The notes under the pieces are model-generated. The model saw only the letters and a list, made by a program, of their open reading frames with translations. It made no database searches and was not told where the DNA came from. DNA of 64,000 bases, taken from assembly GCA_963580285.1 (NCBI GenBank), contig OY757017.1:12784538-12848537 (forward strand). The letters are read 5' to 3'. A program made the position numbers and the translations under genes. How positions within the stretch are numbered: position 1 is the stretch's first letter; each line of letters begins with the position of its first letter. This document shows, one piece after another, positions 22,579 through 33,866 of the stretch. This stretch comes from Lucinisca nassula (lineage: Eukaryota; Mollusca; Bivalvia; Lucinida; Lucinidae).

Positions 22579-22782
22579 ATATTTTATAGCAGAAATAAGA
22601 AAAATAAGGTTTACCCATGTAAACCCCAGTTCTACTATATAAAAGTGGGATTCAAGGGCGTCAAAATTATATAGTCGTGTTTTCGTGATGTTGTCTCAGA
22701 GTGCAAGCTCTTTTTTACGCTAAATTCTAAATTGAGCGAACCACCTAACTAAGGCAATGGCCAAACGTGACCGACTCAGTAT

Positions 22783-24180
22783 ATGAAGAGAGGAACAAGT
22801 GGTTCTGAAAGAATTCAGAGAGAGGAACTCGCCCCTATTCTGAAAATCCTCTTTGAGAGATCCACCAGACTGTACCCACCCACTGATTGGACATCTGCTA
22901 ATGTGTCACCTTTGTTCAAGAAAGGCGACAAATCCTCTGCTACAAATTACAGACCTATCTCCCTTACATGTATCTTACAAGTGATGTAATGGAACCTCAA
23001 ATCTTGTAAAACATTTTGATACAAATGGCCTAATGTACGACCTCCAACACGGTTTCGGGGAGAGACGCTCTTGTGAGACTCAGTTGGTTTCCCTTGTTGT
23101 GGATCTTGCCCGCACGTCTAGTCAGGGTAAACAGACTGATTTGGTCCTCCTTGATTTCTCACAGACGTTCGATTAGGTAAATCATTCAAAGTTCATCCAG
23201 AAATTGCACTCTTACACCGTTGGATCACGTTGGATTCGGGCATTTCTATGCAATCGCGAGCAGAGGGTCATTGTTTGGGGGGGGGGGGGGGGGGGGAGGA
23301 TTCAGACTCTGTTCTGTCCCAGTTACATCAGGAGTCACTCAGGGCTCTGTCCTGGGGCCTATTCTGTTCTTTGCCTACACCAATGATCTCCCCCAGGACA
23401 TTGTCTCACAGGTGTGTCTCTTCGCTGACGATACTGCCATATACCTGATTATTGAATTTAAGCATGGCAGTGGCTGCTAACAACTTGACTTGTACCGACT
23501 ATAGGCATGGTAATCAAAGTGGGATCCATATGGAATTGAATCCCTCCAAGTGTCAGGTACTTCAAAGACCCCCTTAAATACAGAGTATATACTTGACGGC
23601 CAGGTCCTGGAGGTGGTCACTAATGCCAGATTCTTTGGGGCGGACATTTCCAACAACATTAACTGGAACACTCACGTGGACAGAGTTACAGCAAACGCAA
23701 ACAGGTCTCTCGGCTTTATAAAGAGAAATATAAAACAAAGTCCCCCAAAGTCGTGGAAATGGCCACCCAGACCATTGTACGTCCCAAGCTGGAGTATGCT
23801 TCAGCCACATGGGACCCCCACACAAAAAGGGACATCCATAAGGTTGAATGGTCCAACGACATGCAACACGTTGGACCATGAATGACTATGCTAGAACTAG
23901 TGTCTATTCATTGTTGCACAAGTTGGACTGGCAATCCCTTGAAGAAAGACGTTAAGTGGCACGACTTTATCGTTTCTATAACGTAGTCAATGACCTTGTG
24001 GCTGTGCCGCTTCCTGATATCCAGCCCCGTACTACTCATACGACTTCAAATGCCCTCCCAGAGAAAGCTGTGACTTGTCCAAGTCTTGACATATTCAAGG
24101 CAGAGATTGGACAGTTGCAGTTCCCCAAGCACTAGATAGATATGCCTATTTTCAGCCTTTTAAGACCGACTGCGTACTTC
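22783..24180 (+). pseudogene. Jockey/CR1-like LINE reverse transcriptase, decayed
   Basis: Successive frames show VSPLFKKGDKSSATNYRPIS (22900-22965), then LVLLDFSQTFD, then [20 protein letters not shown] (about 23325-23390), then FADDT (about 23420-23435), the RT catalytic region, and the later LGFIKRN thumb-type segment (about 23710). Stops and frameshifts break it at many points. A run of about 22 G lies at 23277-23298. The order matches non-LTR retrotransposon ORF2. Endonuclease and 5' parts are missing (5' truncated, as usual for LINEs). Not functional. Confidence 0.85.
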
Positions 24181-24244
24181 AGTCCTTTTAAGGGTGATCC
24201 GTCCAAGTCATTTATTTTTATGTCTCAATATATTTTAACCCATT

Positions 24245-24546
24245 GGTTGGTTGGTTGATTTGAGGTTTAACGTCCCCGTCCACACTGTAAAGGTCATTTT
24301 GGAGACGTTGCTTCCAATTTTGTGGGACTTTTACCCGACATTGAGATGAAATGACATCTCAAGCCCTGTCGCCCAATGAAACCAATAGGGTTTATTAGCA
24401 TGGACGGTCCGCCTCGCACCGCGGTTCCTGGACAGGCTTAGATCCTCTAAGCGGTTTACCAGTACTAGTGTGCGGGCCGGATTCAGCTCTGCGTGGAAGC
24501 ATAATGCAGCCCATATATTTCTTCAAGCACCTATGGGCGGGGGCCG
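24245..24546 (-). mobile_element. SINE-B with 13-bp target duplication
   Basis: Flanked by ATTTTAACCCATT (24232-24244, 24547-24559). Full length and close to the 16970 copy. Confidence 0.94.
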
Positions 24547-24672
24547 ATTTTAACCCATTATCTTGACACTTTTTATTATCTTGACACTTTCAATAATGCT
24601 TTTACTTTTTCTTTTTCAAAGCACGACGTGCAGACCCTGCTAAAATGCCCGCGAGGGCGTAAGCAGTATACG

Positions 24673-24674
<2 letters not shown>

Positions 24675-24752
<78 letters not shown>
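24675..24752. repeat. (GATA)n microsatellite
   Basis: About 19 uninterrupted TAGA units directly abutting the next element. The Ser-Ile-Tyr-Leu repeat frame is an artefact. Confidence 0.97.
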
Positions 24753-24753
<1 letters not shown>

Positions 24754-25661
24754 GTAATGCCTCGGTCACAAATTCGGCGTACCCCGGCCGAGCTATAGTT
24801 GATGTGGGCGGCCGAGCTGTCCAAGTCGAGAAGGGGTCGGAAGCGGATGTCTGGCTCGGTTTTGGCAAAAAGTAAGCCGGGGCCTGGAGGGACATCCGCC
24901 GGGAATCGGACGGTGTCTGCCAGAAATTGGCGGGGAAGCATCGGCGTATACGCCGGGCGGAAATCGACCGATGCACTACAGGTTACCGGCCGTACGCCGG
25001 CCGTATACCTGGCGATTGTTACTAGCCGGCCGCGCATCGGTCGATGTGCCGCAGATTTCCGCTGCACTACCGTCGGGAATAGTCCATTTGTCCAGGGGTA
25101 TATAAACTGCATCTTCTCCTGCCTGTACAACAAATGGGCCAGCTGGGTTGGTGGGTGAACATCCTTCAATTTGTTGACTTCGAAGAAAACTTTCTTCTAA
25201 GAAAAGGATACAAGATGCCTGTATTCCCTACTGGTCTGCTAGAAACCGGCACGCATCGGTGATCGGGCCCTTATATAGTTGAGCGCCAATCAGTGGGACG
25301 CCGGCAGGAAACCGGTCGGCGATCGAGCGGTGACAGCCGAAACAGGAGTCGTCGAGCGGATTCCGCTTGATTACCTGTCGGGCGCCGGCCGGCCTTCGGC
25401 CGATTGCTGCCCGATTATCTGATTGGTCGGGGTCCGCTCTATACGACCACCGGTTCCGACGTCGGTACGAGCTTTGCTCGATTTTTATTCGACCTAGAAG
25501 CCGGTGAGAATTCGGTGAGAATTTTAAGTGCGAGTTAAAGTTTCACCGGGCCCCTCCTGACCATCACCGACGCCTCAACGGACGCCGGCCGGACTCCAGC
25601 CCGATTTCACCCAAAATCAGTCGGGCTGGGCTCGAATAGTTATTTGTGACCGTGGCATTAG
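24754..25661. mobile_element. GC-rich non-autonomous TIR element, 0.9 kb
   Basis: Ends TAATGCCTCGGTCACAAAT and ATTTGTGACCGTGGCATTA (one mismatch between arms). The interior is unusually GC-rich, full of CCGGC/GCCGG and CATCGGTCGATG motifs, with a TATATAAAC box at about 25098. No believable protein. Superfamily unknown. Confidence 0.7.
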
Positions 25662-25735
25662 GTATTCTCGTCAGAAATAACACGGCTTGCTGTCACCCTG
25701 TCTCTGTAAGCTTTCCCCTCTGCTACAAAGAATTA

Positions 25736-26440
25736 TGGGATAACTCTTTTAAAAATCGTCATTGACGGTTTTACGGTCGCAAATTTTGTTTTACGGCGAC
25801 GCGTTAGAGGAGCTGTAAAACGGAATTTGCGACCGTAAAACCGACGATTTACCTCCCCAAAATGACAATTTTCAAAACAGATATTCCTTTTCTAATGCAC
25901 TTATCCAGTTTTTTTTTGTTATAAATTGTACTATTTTGGTCAAGGCGGCAAGCGCTTTGAGCTGCGTAAAACCAAATGCTACCCAATGAAAAGCGAAGTT
26001 ACGTGATGACGTCGGATTTCCGACAGTATATCGCAGGATATACTGTTGCAAATTTTTGACGTTATCAAATCAAACGTTGCGTTACATACGCAAGTGCATT
26101 AAACTAGGGGAAAACTGTATTAAAAATTGTCATTTGGGGAGATAAATCGGTGGTTTTACGGTCGGAAATTTGCGACCGTAAAACCGACGATTTACCTTCC
26201 CAAATGACAATTTTGCAATACAGTTATCTCCATTCTAATGCACCTATTCAGTTGTTTTCTTAAAATCTGTACTATTTTGCCCAAAACAGCAACCGCTGTG
26301 AGCTGCGTAAAACCAAATGCTAGCCAATGAAAAGCGACGTTACGTGATGACGTCGGGTTTCCGACAGTTTATCGCAGAATATAATGTCGCAAATTTTTGG
26401 CGTTATCCAATTAGATGTCGCGTTACATACGTTAGGTCAT
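25736..26440. repeat. FB8 foldback, two tandem units
   Basis: Each unit has a hairpin GGTTTTACGGTCGCAAAT...TTTGCGACCGTAAAACC, then TTTACC(T)CCCCAAATGACAATTTT, and a tail with CCAATGAAAAGCGA and GTGATGACGTCGG. A third, split copy is at 50150-50995. Confidence 0.8.
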
Positions 26441-26655
26441 TAGAATTAACAGTTATCTATGCAACGCTGTCGAGTCTCTGGAGCCACAGAGTTGGATTGA
26501 ATGTGTATTGCTTAAAGGCAGCAAGATTTATTTGTAGAATGTTTTTCCCGTCAGTAACTCACATTTCAATTGTGTCCGTCTACTACTATGAACACCTAAC
26601 TGTTGACCCTACATTGTATATGGTGGCAACTTCCAATGTCTGCTAGCCCGTAGGT

Positions 26656-26962
26656 TTTTATTTCTTTGATTTGAGGTTTAACGTCCCCCATCAACAATGT
26701 ATAGGCCATTTTGGAGACGTTGCTTCCATTTTTTGGGGAGTTTTACCCAACATTGAGATAAAATGACATCTCCAGCCCTGCCGCCCAATGAAACCAACAG
26801 GGTTTATAAGCATGGACGGTCCGACTCGCACCGCTTTGCATGGGCAGGCTTAGATCCTCAAAGCGGTTTACCAGTACTCGTGTGCGGGTCAGTTTCAGCA
26901 CTGCGTGGAAGCATCATGCAGCCTGTCTATTTCTTCAAGCCCCGATGGGCGGGGCCGCCAGT
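26656..26962 (-). mobile_element. SINE-B copy, older
   Basis: Flanked by CCGTAGGT (26648-26655, 26963-26970). Several differences from the young copies. Confidence 0.88.
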
Positions 26963-27335
26963 CCGTAGGTGATGCGGTACATCATTACACAGTTTGCTTT
27001 TTGGCGTCGCTGTTAGAGTGATGGCATGTTCAGATCCTGTATCATCGGGGAGATGCTACTTTAAGCATGACGGTCACATTTCACGAACCGGGCTGTACGG
27101 CGTTATACCGCCTCCAACTTCTGTATGTGTGATGCAGTATGTGTGACGCAGTGTGCGGATTCAATGCCGAGGTGACATAGTCTAAGATGGGTTCGACCAG
27201 CGTCTTCTAGCACTGGGCTTTTACATCGTGTGGACAGTTTGTAAGGTTCCGTCTAGAAATGTAAGGCTGTTGTTCGCATTTTTTTTGTGGTAGCATCCAC
27301 GTGGACCTTCCATGAGAGATCGTCCGAGATTCGGC
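26963..27335. other. intergenic, nothing recognised
   Basis: No gene or repeat that I can support. Confidence 0.45.
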
Positions 27336-27339
27336 ATAA

Positions 27340-27756
27340 GGAGGGTTGACTGTAGAGTCAACCCTGGTTATGCCGACATTCGTTATAACGGCAAAACTCG
27401 TTATAACGGCAATTTGAATCGAATGACTACCTAGCTAAAGGCTAACCTATGTTGCAAGCGGCGTGGGCTTCCCTCGAGTTGGGAATGCCCAAATTGAATC
27501 CATGGTCATGAAAGATTCTTGTAATTTAATACTCCAAGAAACAAATGCTATACATATTTGTTAAAATCGCTTCACCGAGGCGATTCTAACAAATGTCTAT
27601 AACATTTGTTTCTTGGAGTATTGATGTGGAAAAGACCTTTTATAACCTATTATACTCCTAACTGGGATTCTTTATAACGACAAATTCATTATAACGGCAC
27701 AATAATAGGGAACAAATACTGCCGTTATAACGCGGGTCCTCTGTATATTGTAATAA
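27340..27756. mobile_element. Tigger/pogo-like MITE with central hairpin
   Basis: Left end GACTGTAGAGTCAACCCTGG with CGTTATAACGGC; right end GCCGTTATAACGCGGGTCC TCTGTATA. The GTTATAACG terminal style is typical of pogo/Tigger relatives. Centre at 27536-27625 is a roughly 40-bp-arm hairpin from TACTCCAAGAAACAAATG to CATTTGTTTCTTGGAGTA. Confidence 0.65.
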
Positions 27757-27856
27757 AAGTTTGCTTTTGGACTATTTATGCTCTTTATTACAGTAACAAG
27801 CTTTCATTACAATATACAGAGGACCCGCGTTATAACGGCAGTATTTGTTCCCTATT
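27704..27856. repeat. 51-bp inverted repeat pair
   Basis: 27704-27754 is the exact reverse complement of 27806-27856, with a 51-bp spacer. It joins the Tigger-like end to the next element, head to head. Confidence 0.93.
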
Positions 27857-27865
27857 TTATTGTGT

Positions 27866-29423
27866 ATGGGGCGCCGTTTTACTATTTAATCCGTATTTAT
27901 AGATATCCATAAATCGAATTATGGATATCCATAATTCGATTTATGGATCTCCATAAATCAGCCGAATAATGGATATCCATAATTCGAATTATGGATATCC
28001 ATAAAAAGAATTATGGATATATATAATTCGATTTATGGATGTCATTAATTCAGATCGATTTATGGATATCCATAATGTATATCCATAATTCGAATTATTC
28101 CTCTGATTTATGGATATCTATAATTCGAATAATGGATATCCATAAATCGATTTATGGATATCCATAATTCAGATTGATTTATGGATATCCATAATTCGAA
28201 TTATGGATATCCGTCAATCACCACGAAAGCTTTTAGTTTAATGATTTCTCCCTAAGGCACGTGATTGTTTAATGTAAAAGGGATTGAGATGTTTGTTTGT
28301 TTGTATTTGAGTTTAACGGCCCAGTCAACACTAATTTAGGTCATTTTTGGGCCGGTCAATTTACCTATCCACACTTTTTTTCTGGGCAGGCTTATACGAA
28401 AGTAGTTAACCAGTAAAGTGCACATTCTTTCGCCAGAAACTGAAAACTGCCCTTCTTGAATCAGCGAAAGGGAGAGAATGACCGTAGAAAATATTTCATG
28501 ATCAATCTCCACGAAAGAATGTTGCCGACCCTGGCAGGTATCGAACCCGCGTCCCGCTGATCACCAGTCAGACGCGCATCCGACTGAGCTACCAAGGCCG
28601 GCGGGATTGAGATTCATCTCAATGAAGCTTAATGCCCAACATAATCAGATGCAACTTCTCCAACTGACCTAAATAGTATTGAAGGGGACGTTAAACCTCA
28701 AATCAAACAAAACATATCTCTCCTACACCATAGGCCACCACTAAGTCTACCCTACATTACCTCCACCTCCATCCCGGCTTTTATTACACACTCAAATCGT
28801 AAACCTGACGCGAATAGTCTTTTTTTTTTTTTTTTTTTTTTTTTGCAAAGGGAGTAGTCATTATTTATTAGGTTTATTTGCAGAGTTGAATTATGGATAT
28901 CCATAATTCGATTTATGGATAATCATAAATCAGCCGAATAATGGATATCCATAATTCGAATTAAGGAAATCGATAATTCGATTTATGGATATCCATATTT
29001 CGATCTAAAATTTATGATATCCATAAATCGATTTATGGATATCCATAATTCGATTTATGGATATCCATAATTTTTTTTATGGATATCCATAAATCAGCCG
29101 AATAATGGATATCCATAATTCGATTTATGGATATCAATAAATAGTATAATGGATATCCATTATTCGATTTATGGATATCATTAATTGAGTTCGATTTATG
29201 GATATCCATAATTCGAATTATGGATATCCATAAATAATTATGGATATCCATAAATAATAATGGATATCCATTATTCGATTTATGGATATCATTAATTCTG
29301 TTCGATTTATGGATATCCATAATTCGAATTATGGATATCCATAAATAATTATGGATATCCATAAATAATAATGGATATCCATAATTCGAATTTTGGATAT
29401 CCATAAATAATAATGGATATCTA
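27866..29423. mobile_element. TGGATATCCA palindrome-array element, interrupted
   Basis: Begins ATGGGGCGCCGTTTTACT, then dozens of ATGGATATCCAT units spaced by TAATTCGA/TAAATCG. A unique spacer at about 28216-28880 is split by an insertion (28245-28858). The element resumes at 28880-29423. No right TIR of its own. Confidence 0.7.
28291..28602 (-). mobile_element. SINE-E with 11-bp target duplication
   Basis: Flanked by GGGATTGAGAT (28280-28290, 28603-28613). The tRNA-like head is at the right (minus: TAGCTCAGTCGGATGCGCG). It sits in another repeat ending GGGGACGTTAAACCTC (28610-28715). Confidence 0.9.
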
Positions 29424-29480
29424 TTACAATAAACAGAGGACCCGCGTTATAACGGCAGTATTTGTTCCCTATTATTGTGT

Positions 29481-29992
29481 ATGGGGCGCCGTTTTACTAT
29501 TTAATCCGTATTTATAGATATCCATAAATCGAATTATGGATATCCATAATTCGATTTAGGGATCTCCATAAATCAGCCGAATAATGGATATCCATAATTC
29601 GAATTATGGATATCCATAAATAGAATTATGGATATCCATAATTCGATTTATGGATGTCATTAATTCAGTTCGATTTATGGATATCCATAATTCGAATTAT
29701 GGATATCCATAAATAATTATTGACATCCATAAATAATAATCAGCCGAATAATGGATATCCATAATTCGATTTATTGATATCAATAAATAGTATAATGGAT
29801 ATCCATTATTCGATTTATGGATATCATTAATTCAGTTCGATTTATGGATATCCATAATTCGAATTATGGATATCTATAAATAATTATGGATATCCATAAA
29901 TAATAATGGGTATCCATAATTCGAATTATGGATATCCATAAATAATTATGGATATATATTAATACGGATTAAATAGGAAAACGGCGCCCCAT
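29481..29992. mobile_element. complete 512-bp palindrome-array element with 32-bp TIRs
   Basis: Left TIR 29481-29512 (ATGGGGCGCCGTTTTACTAT...) and right TIR 29961-29992 match as inverses at 31 of 32 bases. The interior is almost wholly TGGATATCCA palindromes. The best-defined member of the family. Confidence 0.85.
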
Positions 29993-30039
29993 ATTTTTCA
30001 GTTGGAATGTTTTGATTTTTTTTTAAATTTTGCTCCAAA

Positions 30040-30106
30040 TATAGTTGGAGGTGCTTGTTAGAACCGCCTCATGGAAGTGGTTCTAACGCATACCAACAAT
30101 CATAGT
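30040..30106. repeat. FB1 hairpin
   Basis: GTTAGAACCGCCTC and a slightly diverged GAAGTGGTTCTAAC arm. Confidence 0.75.
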
Positions 30107-30556
30107 ACTGACAATGACCAGTCTTAATCACATGCGAGAAATGCTACTATTAATGTGTGCTAAGATGGCTGATGAGACCAATTCTAGCTCGATCTGAAAT
30201 GAGCAACAACTGTTAGAGAAAGATAGCTCTGTTGGTGATGCCTTAGCTCTGGCTTTGCGATGTGCATGTTTCTGTTCGACTTCGCTGATTCTTTTAGCCT
30301 CATATTTACTAGCACCCTTTCTGGTGAGGCCTCGCCACTTTGCTCGGTCCTGTGCTATTTGTTCCCACTACTCCCGTTGGTATGTTGAAGTCAATGAGGG
30401 AGGCTTTATCTCTTCTTCTGATCACTATGAGAACGTTTGCCAATGTTTAGTTGTCTATACAATTGGCTTTGGCAATATCAGAAGAGTATATATACGAGTA
30501 CACGATGCATCCCTGTACTTCTCAGGACTTCTGTGTCTGGAATCCTGTCTTGGCAC

Positions 30557-30946
30557 TAGGGCTGGCTAATCGGGGCTGAAAAGATAATCGATTATCAGTC
30601 CTGTCATTGCGATCGATAATCGATTAGTAATCGCTAAGATTTTTGCTATTATTTTACCTGTCTGGCTTTCTGTCAGAGCATGACCTTTCCATATGTTCCA
30701 CTTTACCATATTATATTAGAACAGACAGGCCTGAGCAAACAGTGTAGAACCAGATGAGACGCCGCATGATGCGGCGTCTCATCAGGGTCTGCACTGTTTG
30801 CCACTCATCCAGCTCTTTTAGGCGTAACTTTGGGCAGTAAATTGTACCTATCAAGTAATCGATTAAAAGCAAATCTGAAATGATAATCATTTTTGTGGAA
30901 TTTATCGATCGATTAATCGATTATACGATTAATCGTGGCAGCCTTA
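30557..30946. mobile_element. hAT-like MITE with central FB2 hairpin
   Basis: Ends TAGGGCTGGCTAATCG and ATTAATCGTGGCAGCCTTA. 8-bp flanks CTTGGCAC (30549-30556) and CTTAGCAC (30947-30954), one mismatch, as expected for hAT. The central hairpin is at about 30725-30805 (GAGACGCCGCATGATGCGGC). Confidence 0.75.
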
Positions 30947-31364
30947 CTTAGCACTTAATCTTGAAGAATTTTCTAAGACAGTTTGTATGGAAGTGGTTCA
31001 TTCTTTTGGCGTGCCGTTGCCTGTTCACGCTTTGCATGCATATAATAGTGTTGGCAGCTACACAGCTCTGTAGATGAACTAAAGATTGAGGTATCGTCAG
31101 CACGTAATAACCGAAAAGCTGGAGCAAAAGAAAAATGAACACCATTATTAAAAACCGCATTATAGACTCTATGACGGCTCAGGCTTTTGGTCGATTGATT
31201 ATCAGTCGACCAACCATCGACCAAGAGTTACTTAGCACAGTGTTGAAGTCCACGTGACAATCACTGATTAGTAGGAAATCTAGGCATCAGTTATTTATAG
31301 ATTCGTGTCGATGTGAGGTCAGTGGGTTATCTATAGAATCTGGACTGGAATTATGTGTTGGGTT

Positions 31365-31610
31365 TGGCAAACAGTGCAGACCTAGATCAGACGTCAGGAT
31401 CTATACTATTTCGCCTACAGTACAGGAATTATAGGGTCACACGCTGCAGAACACGGCCTTTGTTCAGGTCTACACTGTTTGCTTACAGTAAGGGTTAACC
31501 CATATATGCGTAGCGACCCTTTTTTGGGACATTGGCAAACAGTACAGACCCAGATCAGACGCCGCAAAACGCGGCGTCTGATCTGGGTCTTCACCGTATG
31601 CTCAAAGAAC
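31365..31610. repeat. FB2 hairpins, two units
   Basis: TTGGCAAACAGTGCAGACC and GGCAAACAGTACAGACCCAG. The second pairs GATCAGACGCCGC with GCGGCGTCTGATC. Confidence 0.8.
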
Positions 31611-32030
31611 ATTATTTTTTGTAAAATTTGCTACAAACAAAAACAAACCTCTCACCCCTATAAATAGAAAGGGGCCTCTCCAAACCCATTAAATGTAAGT
31701 GGAATATTTCATTGTCATATACGAGTTAAGTCGGTTGGTGGCTGAAGCATTGTCTCTGGTCGGGCCCACCGGAGTCCAATTGTTGGTTTTCTTTTGCGTC
31801 AGCATTTCAGTTTTTACATGCTGACGAACCCTTATCGTTCTTTCATCTGTGTATTCGTTTGGGTTTTATGTTCTCGGAGATGTTGTACTGATGAGTTTGA
31901 AACCATTCATGCAGACTGAACATACCATAGCACTAAGAGCAAAGGGTGAATATTGTGGCAGCGTAAAATAGATCGAAGATCCCAGTAATTTTCACTGACT
32001 GTTCCAAGGCAGTGCTTCTCTTGTGGTTTA
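31611..32030. other. intergenic, nothing recognised
   Basis: No supportable gene or repeat. Confidence 0.45.
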
Positions 32031-32035
32031 TAATT

Positions 32036-32276
32036 GAGCCCCGCCAAGCGAATTTGGGTCTTCCAGCATTCCGTCATGACAAATTTTAACTGCCCTTGCC
32101 CAGCCATGCAGAGGGGCCAGGCATATGGCTTTCTGTCTGAAGGTTCCTCTTGATACACTGCTTGTATGATCGAGCAGCGAAGGTTCTGGCGAGACTGCGC
32201 GGATGCGCAGGCTCGCCTGAACCTTCGCTGCTCGCATAGGCGATAAGTACCAAAATCGCTTGACGGGGCCCAATTG
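32036..32276. repeat. FB4 repeat with hairpin
   Basis: Shares about 240 bp with 38288-38520 (CCAAGCGAATTTG, TTTTAACTGCCCTTGCCCAG). The hairpin is GCAGCGAAGGTTCTGGCGAG...CTCGCCTGAACCTTCGCTGC. Confidence 0.85.
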
Positions 32277-32314
32277 TTATTGGTTGTCTTTGCATGTATG
32301 TACTGCGGTCTCCG

Positions 32315-32440
32315 GACGTTTGCCCCCCCCCCCCCTCTCCCCAGGACATTTGCCCCCCCCCCCCATGGAAAAATGTATTGATGGACATTTGCATCACACC
32401 CCCCCCCCCCCCCAGTTGAAAATGTGACCCGGACATATGC
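32315..32440. repeat. GGACATTTGC(C)n tandem repeat
   Basis: Three units, each GGACA/GTTTGC followed by a run of 11-15 C. Length variation and assembly error are likely here. Confidence 0.8.
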
Positions 32441-32599
32441 CACCCAGAGCTTATTTCAATGCAAAATGATGATCAAAGGTTTGTACATTGTAATTATGAG
32501 TGAAGTACTTATTTTATCTTACTATTTACCAAATCACACTTTCATTCTTTTCCATTCATTGTAAGATACTGTGTTTGGAGTAGTATATGGGACGCTTTG

Positions 32600-32945
32600 G
32601 CCCAAATGACGTCACAAGATGGCTGCAATATAAGGAAGTCGGATGACCCTCGATGACCTCGCGGGGGTCGCCGGCTGACCCTCCATGGGGTTTGAGACCA
32701 AAATGGCCGTCATTCCTGACCCTCGATGACCTCGCGAATGACCCTCCATGGGGTTTGAGAACAAGATGGCCGCCATGTCGGATGACCGGAGAGGGGTCGC
32801 CGGATGAGGGGGGTTAAGCGTTGGCGAGCGAGATGGCCGCCATAAGTTGGATGACGCGTTTAGTGGAAAGCGCCCTAGACCACGGAAGGTAGCGTCACGT
32901 CCTGGGGCACGGTGTCGCCGACCAAGGGCGCTCCACATCCGTTAC
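32600..32945. repeat. imperfect GATGACC minisatellite
   Basis: Repeats of GACCCTCGATGACCTCGCG, GACCCTCCATGGGGTTTGAG and AAGATGGCCGCCAT next to the virus-like block. GC-rich, no coding signal. Confidence 0.65.
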
Positions 32946-33003
32946 GGTTATCTTTCTTATAGGGTCATCCGAGCATTAGCGCTTCACATCCGTTTCATTT
33001 AAT

Positions 33004-33424
33004 TTACGTAAGCAATCTTTTCATTTTTGACACAATCATGCGGTCGTTGAGCTTCTTTTGGCGTGGACTGAATTCTTTGATAATGTCTCTCATCGATTTT
33101 CCTCGAGATCTCTTCATCACGTAGTACGCGCAGTATAGTCCGTATACGTTAGACCCGGACTGTTGGAGTTGTAGAGCGTTCATCAGGTAAGGTTTATCGA
33201 GTAACTCTTCAAATCTAACGCCGTAATCTCTAGGATCGTTTCCTACTGAATCGAAAAATTCGTATGGTCCGCGCACGGGAAAATATAATGTTACCCAGTG
33301 CTCCCCACTTTATTTACTAGTGGCCGTGTTGGAAATGACGAACCTTCCTCATCGTCTTTTAATTTGGTCCGCTGCGCAGACAGTCACGGGATATCCAGAA
33401 AGTATACGAGTCAGTTGATCGCTG
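33004..33424 (-). pseudogene. adenain-like cysteine protease with two in-frame stops (virus-like block)
   Basis: The minus-strand frame begins near 33424 and ends at 33004. TGA at about 33345 and TAA at about 33306 interrupt it. Family hallmarks seen: EHW with the catalytic His just after the second stop; an FFDS segment; and GLYC with the catalytic Cys about 50 residues later, then a C-terminal NDRMIV segment. In adenoviruses and Polinton-like elements this Ulp1-family protease matures virion proteins. It is last in a minus-strand gene row. The stops make it inactive unless they are sequence errors. I am fairly sure of the family and less sure which element it came from. Confidence 0.7.
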
Positions 33425-33435
33425 TTCATCGTCGC

Positions 33436-33817
33436 TTAATATTTAAAGGTTGTCCAGTCTACCATCTGTCTGTTTTTTTTTTCTTGTGTTTTCTTACAAT
33501 CAGAGGTCTCGCCCTTATGCTCCTTTTGTAATCGAGCTAGATCTGACTTTGCCATTTCGACCGCTTGAGCCACGGGAGTGACCAATTTCACCACGGGCTT
33601 TTGCTGTTCCAGCATTTCTATTTCCTTTTGTCGTTGTTCTTCCATTTCTTTTAGAAGTCGATTTTTTTCTACCGCTGCCGACGATGTACCGCCCCATGTA
33701 ATCGGGCTGTACGTAGCCCTCGCTCAAGTCTTTGAAATGCTGGTACCACGCATCGTAGTCCGGAACATAAGGCACCCATTTATCCAGTTTTACGTCGTAC
33801 ACTTCGATCGACCCCAT
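33436..33817 (-). pseudogene. small virus-like ORF, frameshifted
   Basis: The minus-strand ATG at 33817 opens a frame with VPYVPDYDAWYQHFKDLSEG, an aromatic-rich start. At about 33650 the sensible frame moves to another phase, where a Gln/Glu/Lys-rich helical segment (MEEQRQKEIEMLEQQ) runs to a stop at 33436. One indel would explain it. Its placement between the 127-residue ORF and the protease suggests one transcription unit. Function unknown; the tail could be coiled coil. Confidence 0.55.
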
Positions 33818-33866
33818 CTTTTTTTTTCTCCAAATATAGCGTTGATTTACCCTTCTTACGTTTGTT

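Noticed and set aside
24576..25169. Long frame with repeated Ser-Ile-Tyr-Leu
   Set aside because: Translation of the (GATA)n run and the GC-rich element; no protein features.
29033..29404. 123-codon frame with DIHKSN repeats
   Set aside because: Translation of the TGGATATCCA palindrome array; the other copies are not open in the same way.
30255..30569. 104-codon plus-strand frame before the hAT-like MITE
   Set aside because: Runs into the MITE boundary; no domain or splice evidence.
32612..32938. 108-codon minus-strand frame
   Set aside because: Follows the GATGACC minisatellite; Pro/Arg/Ser composition only.
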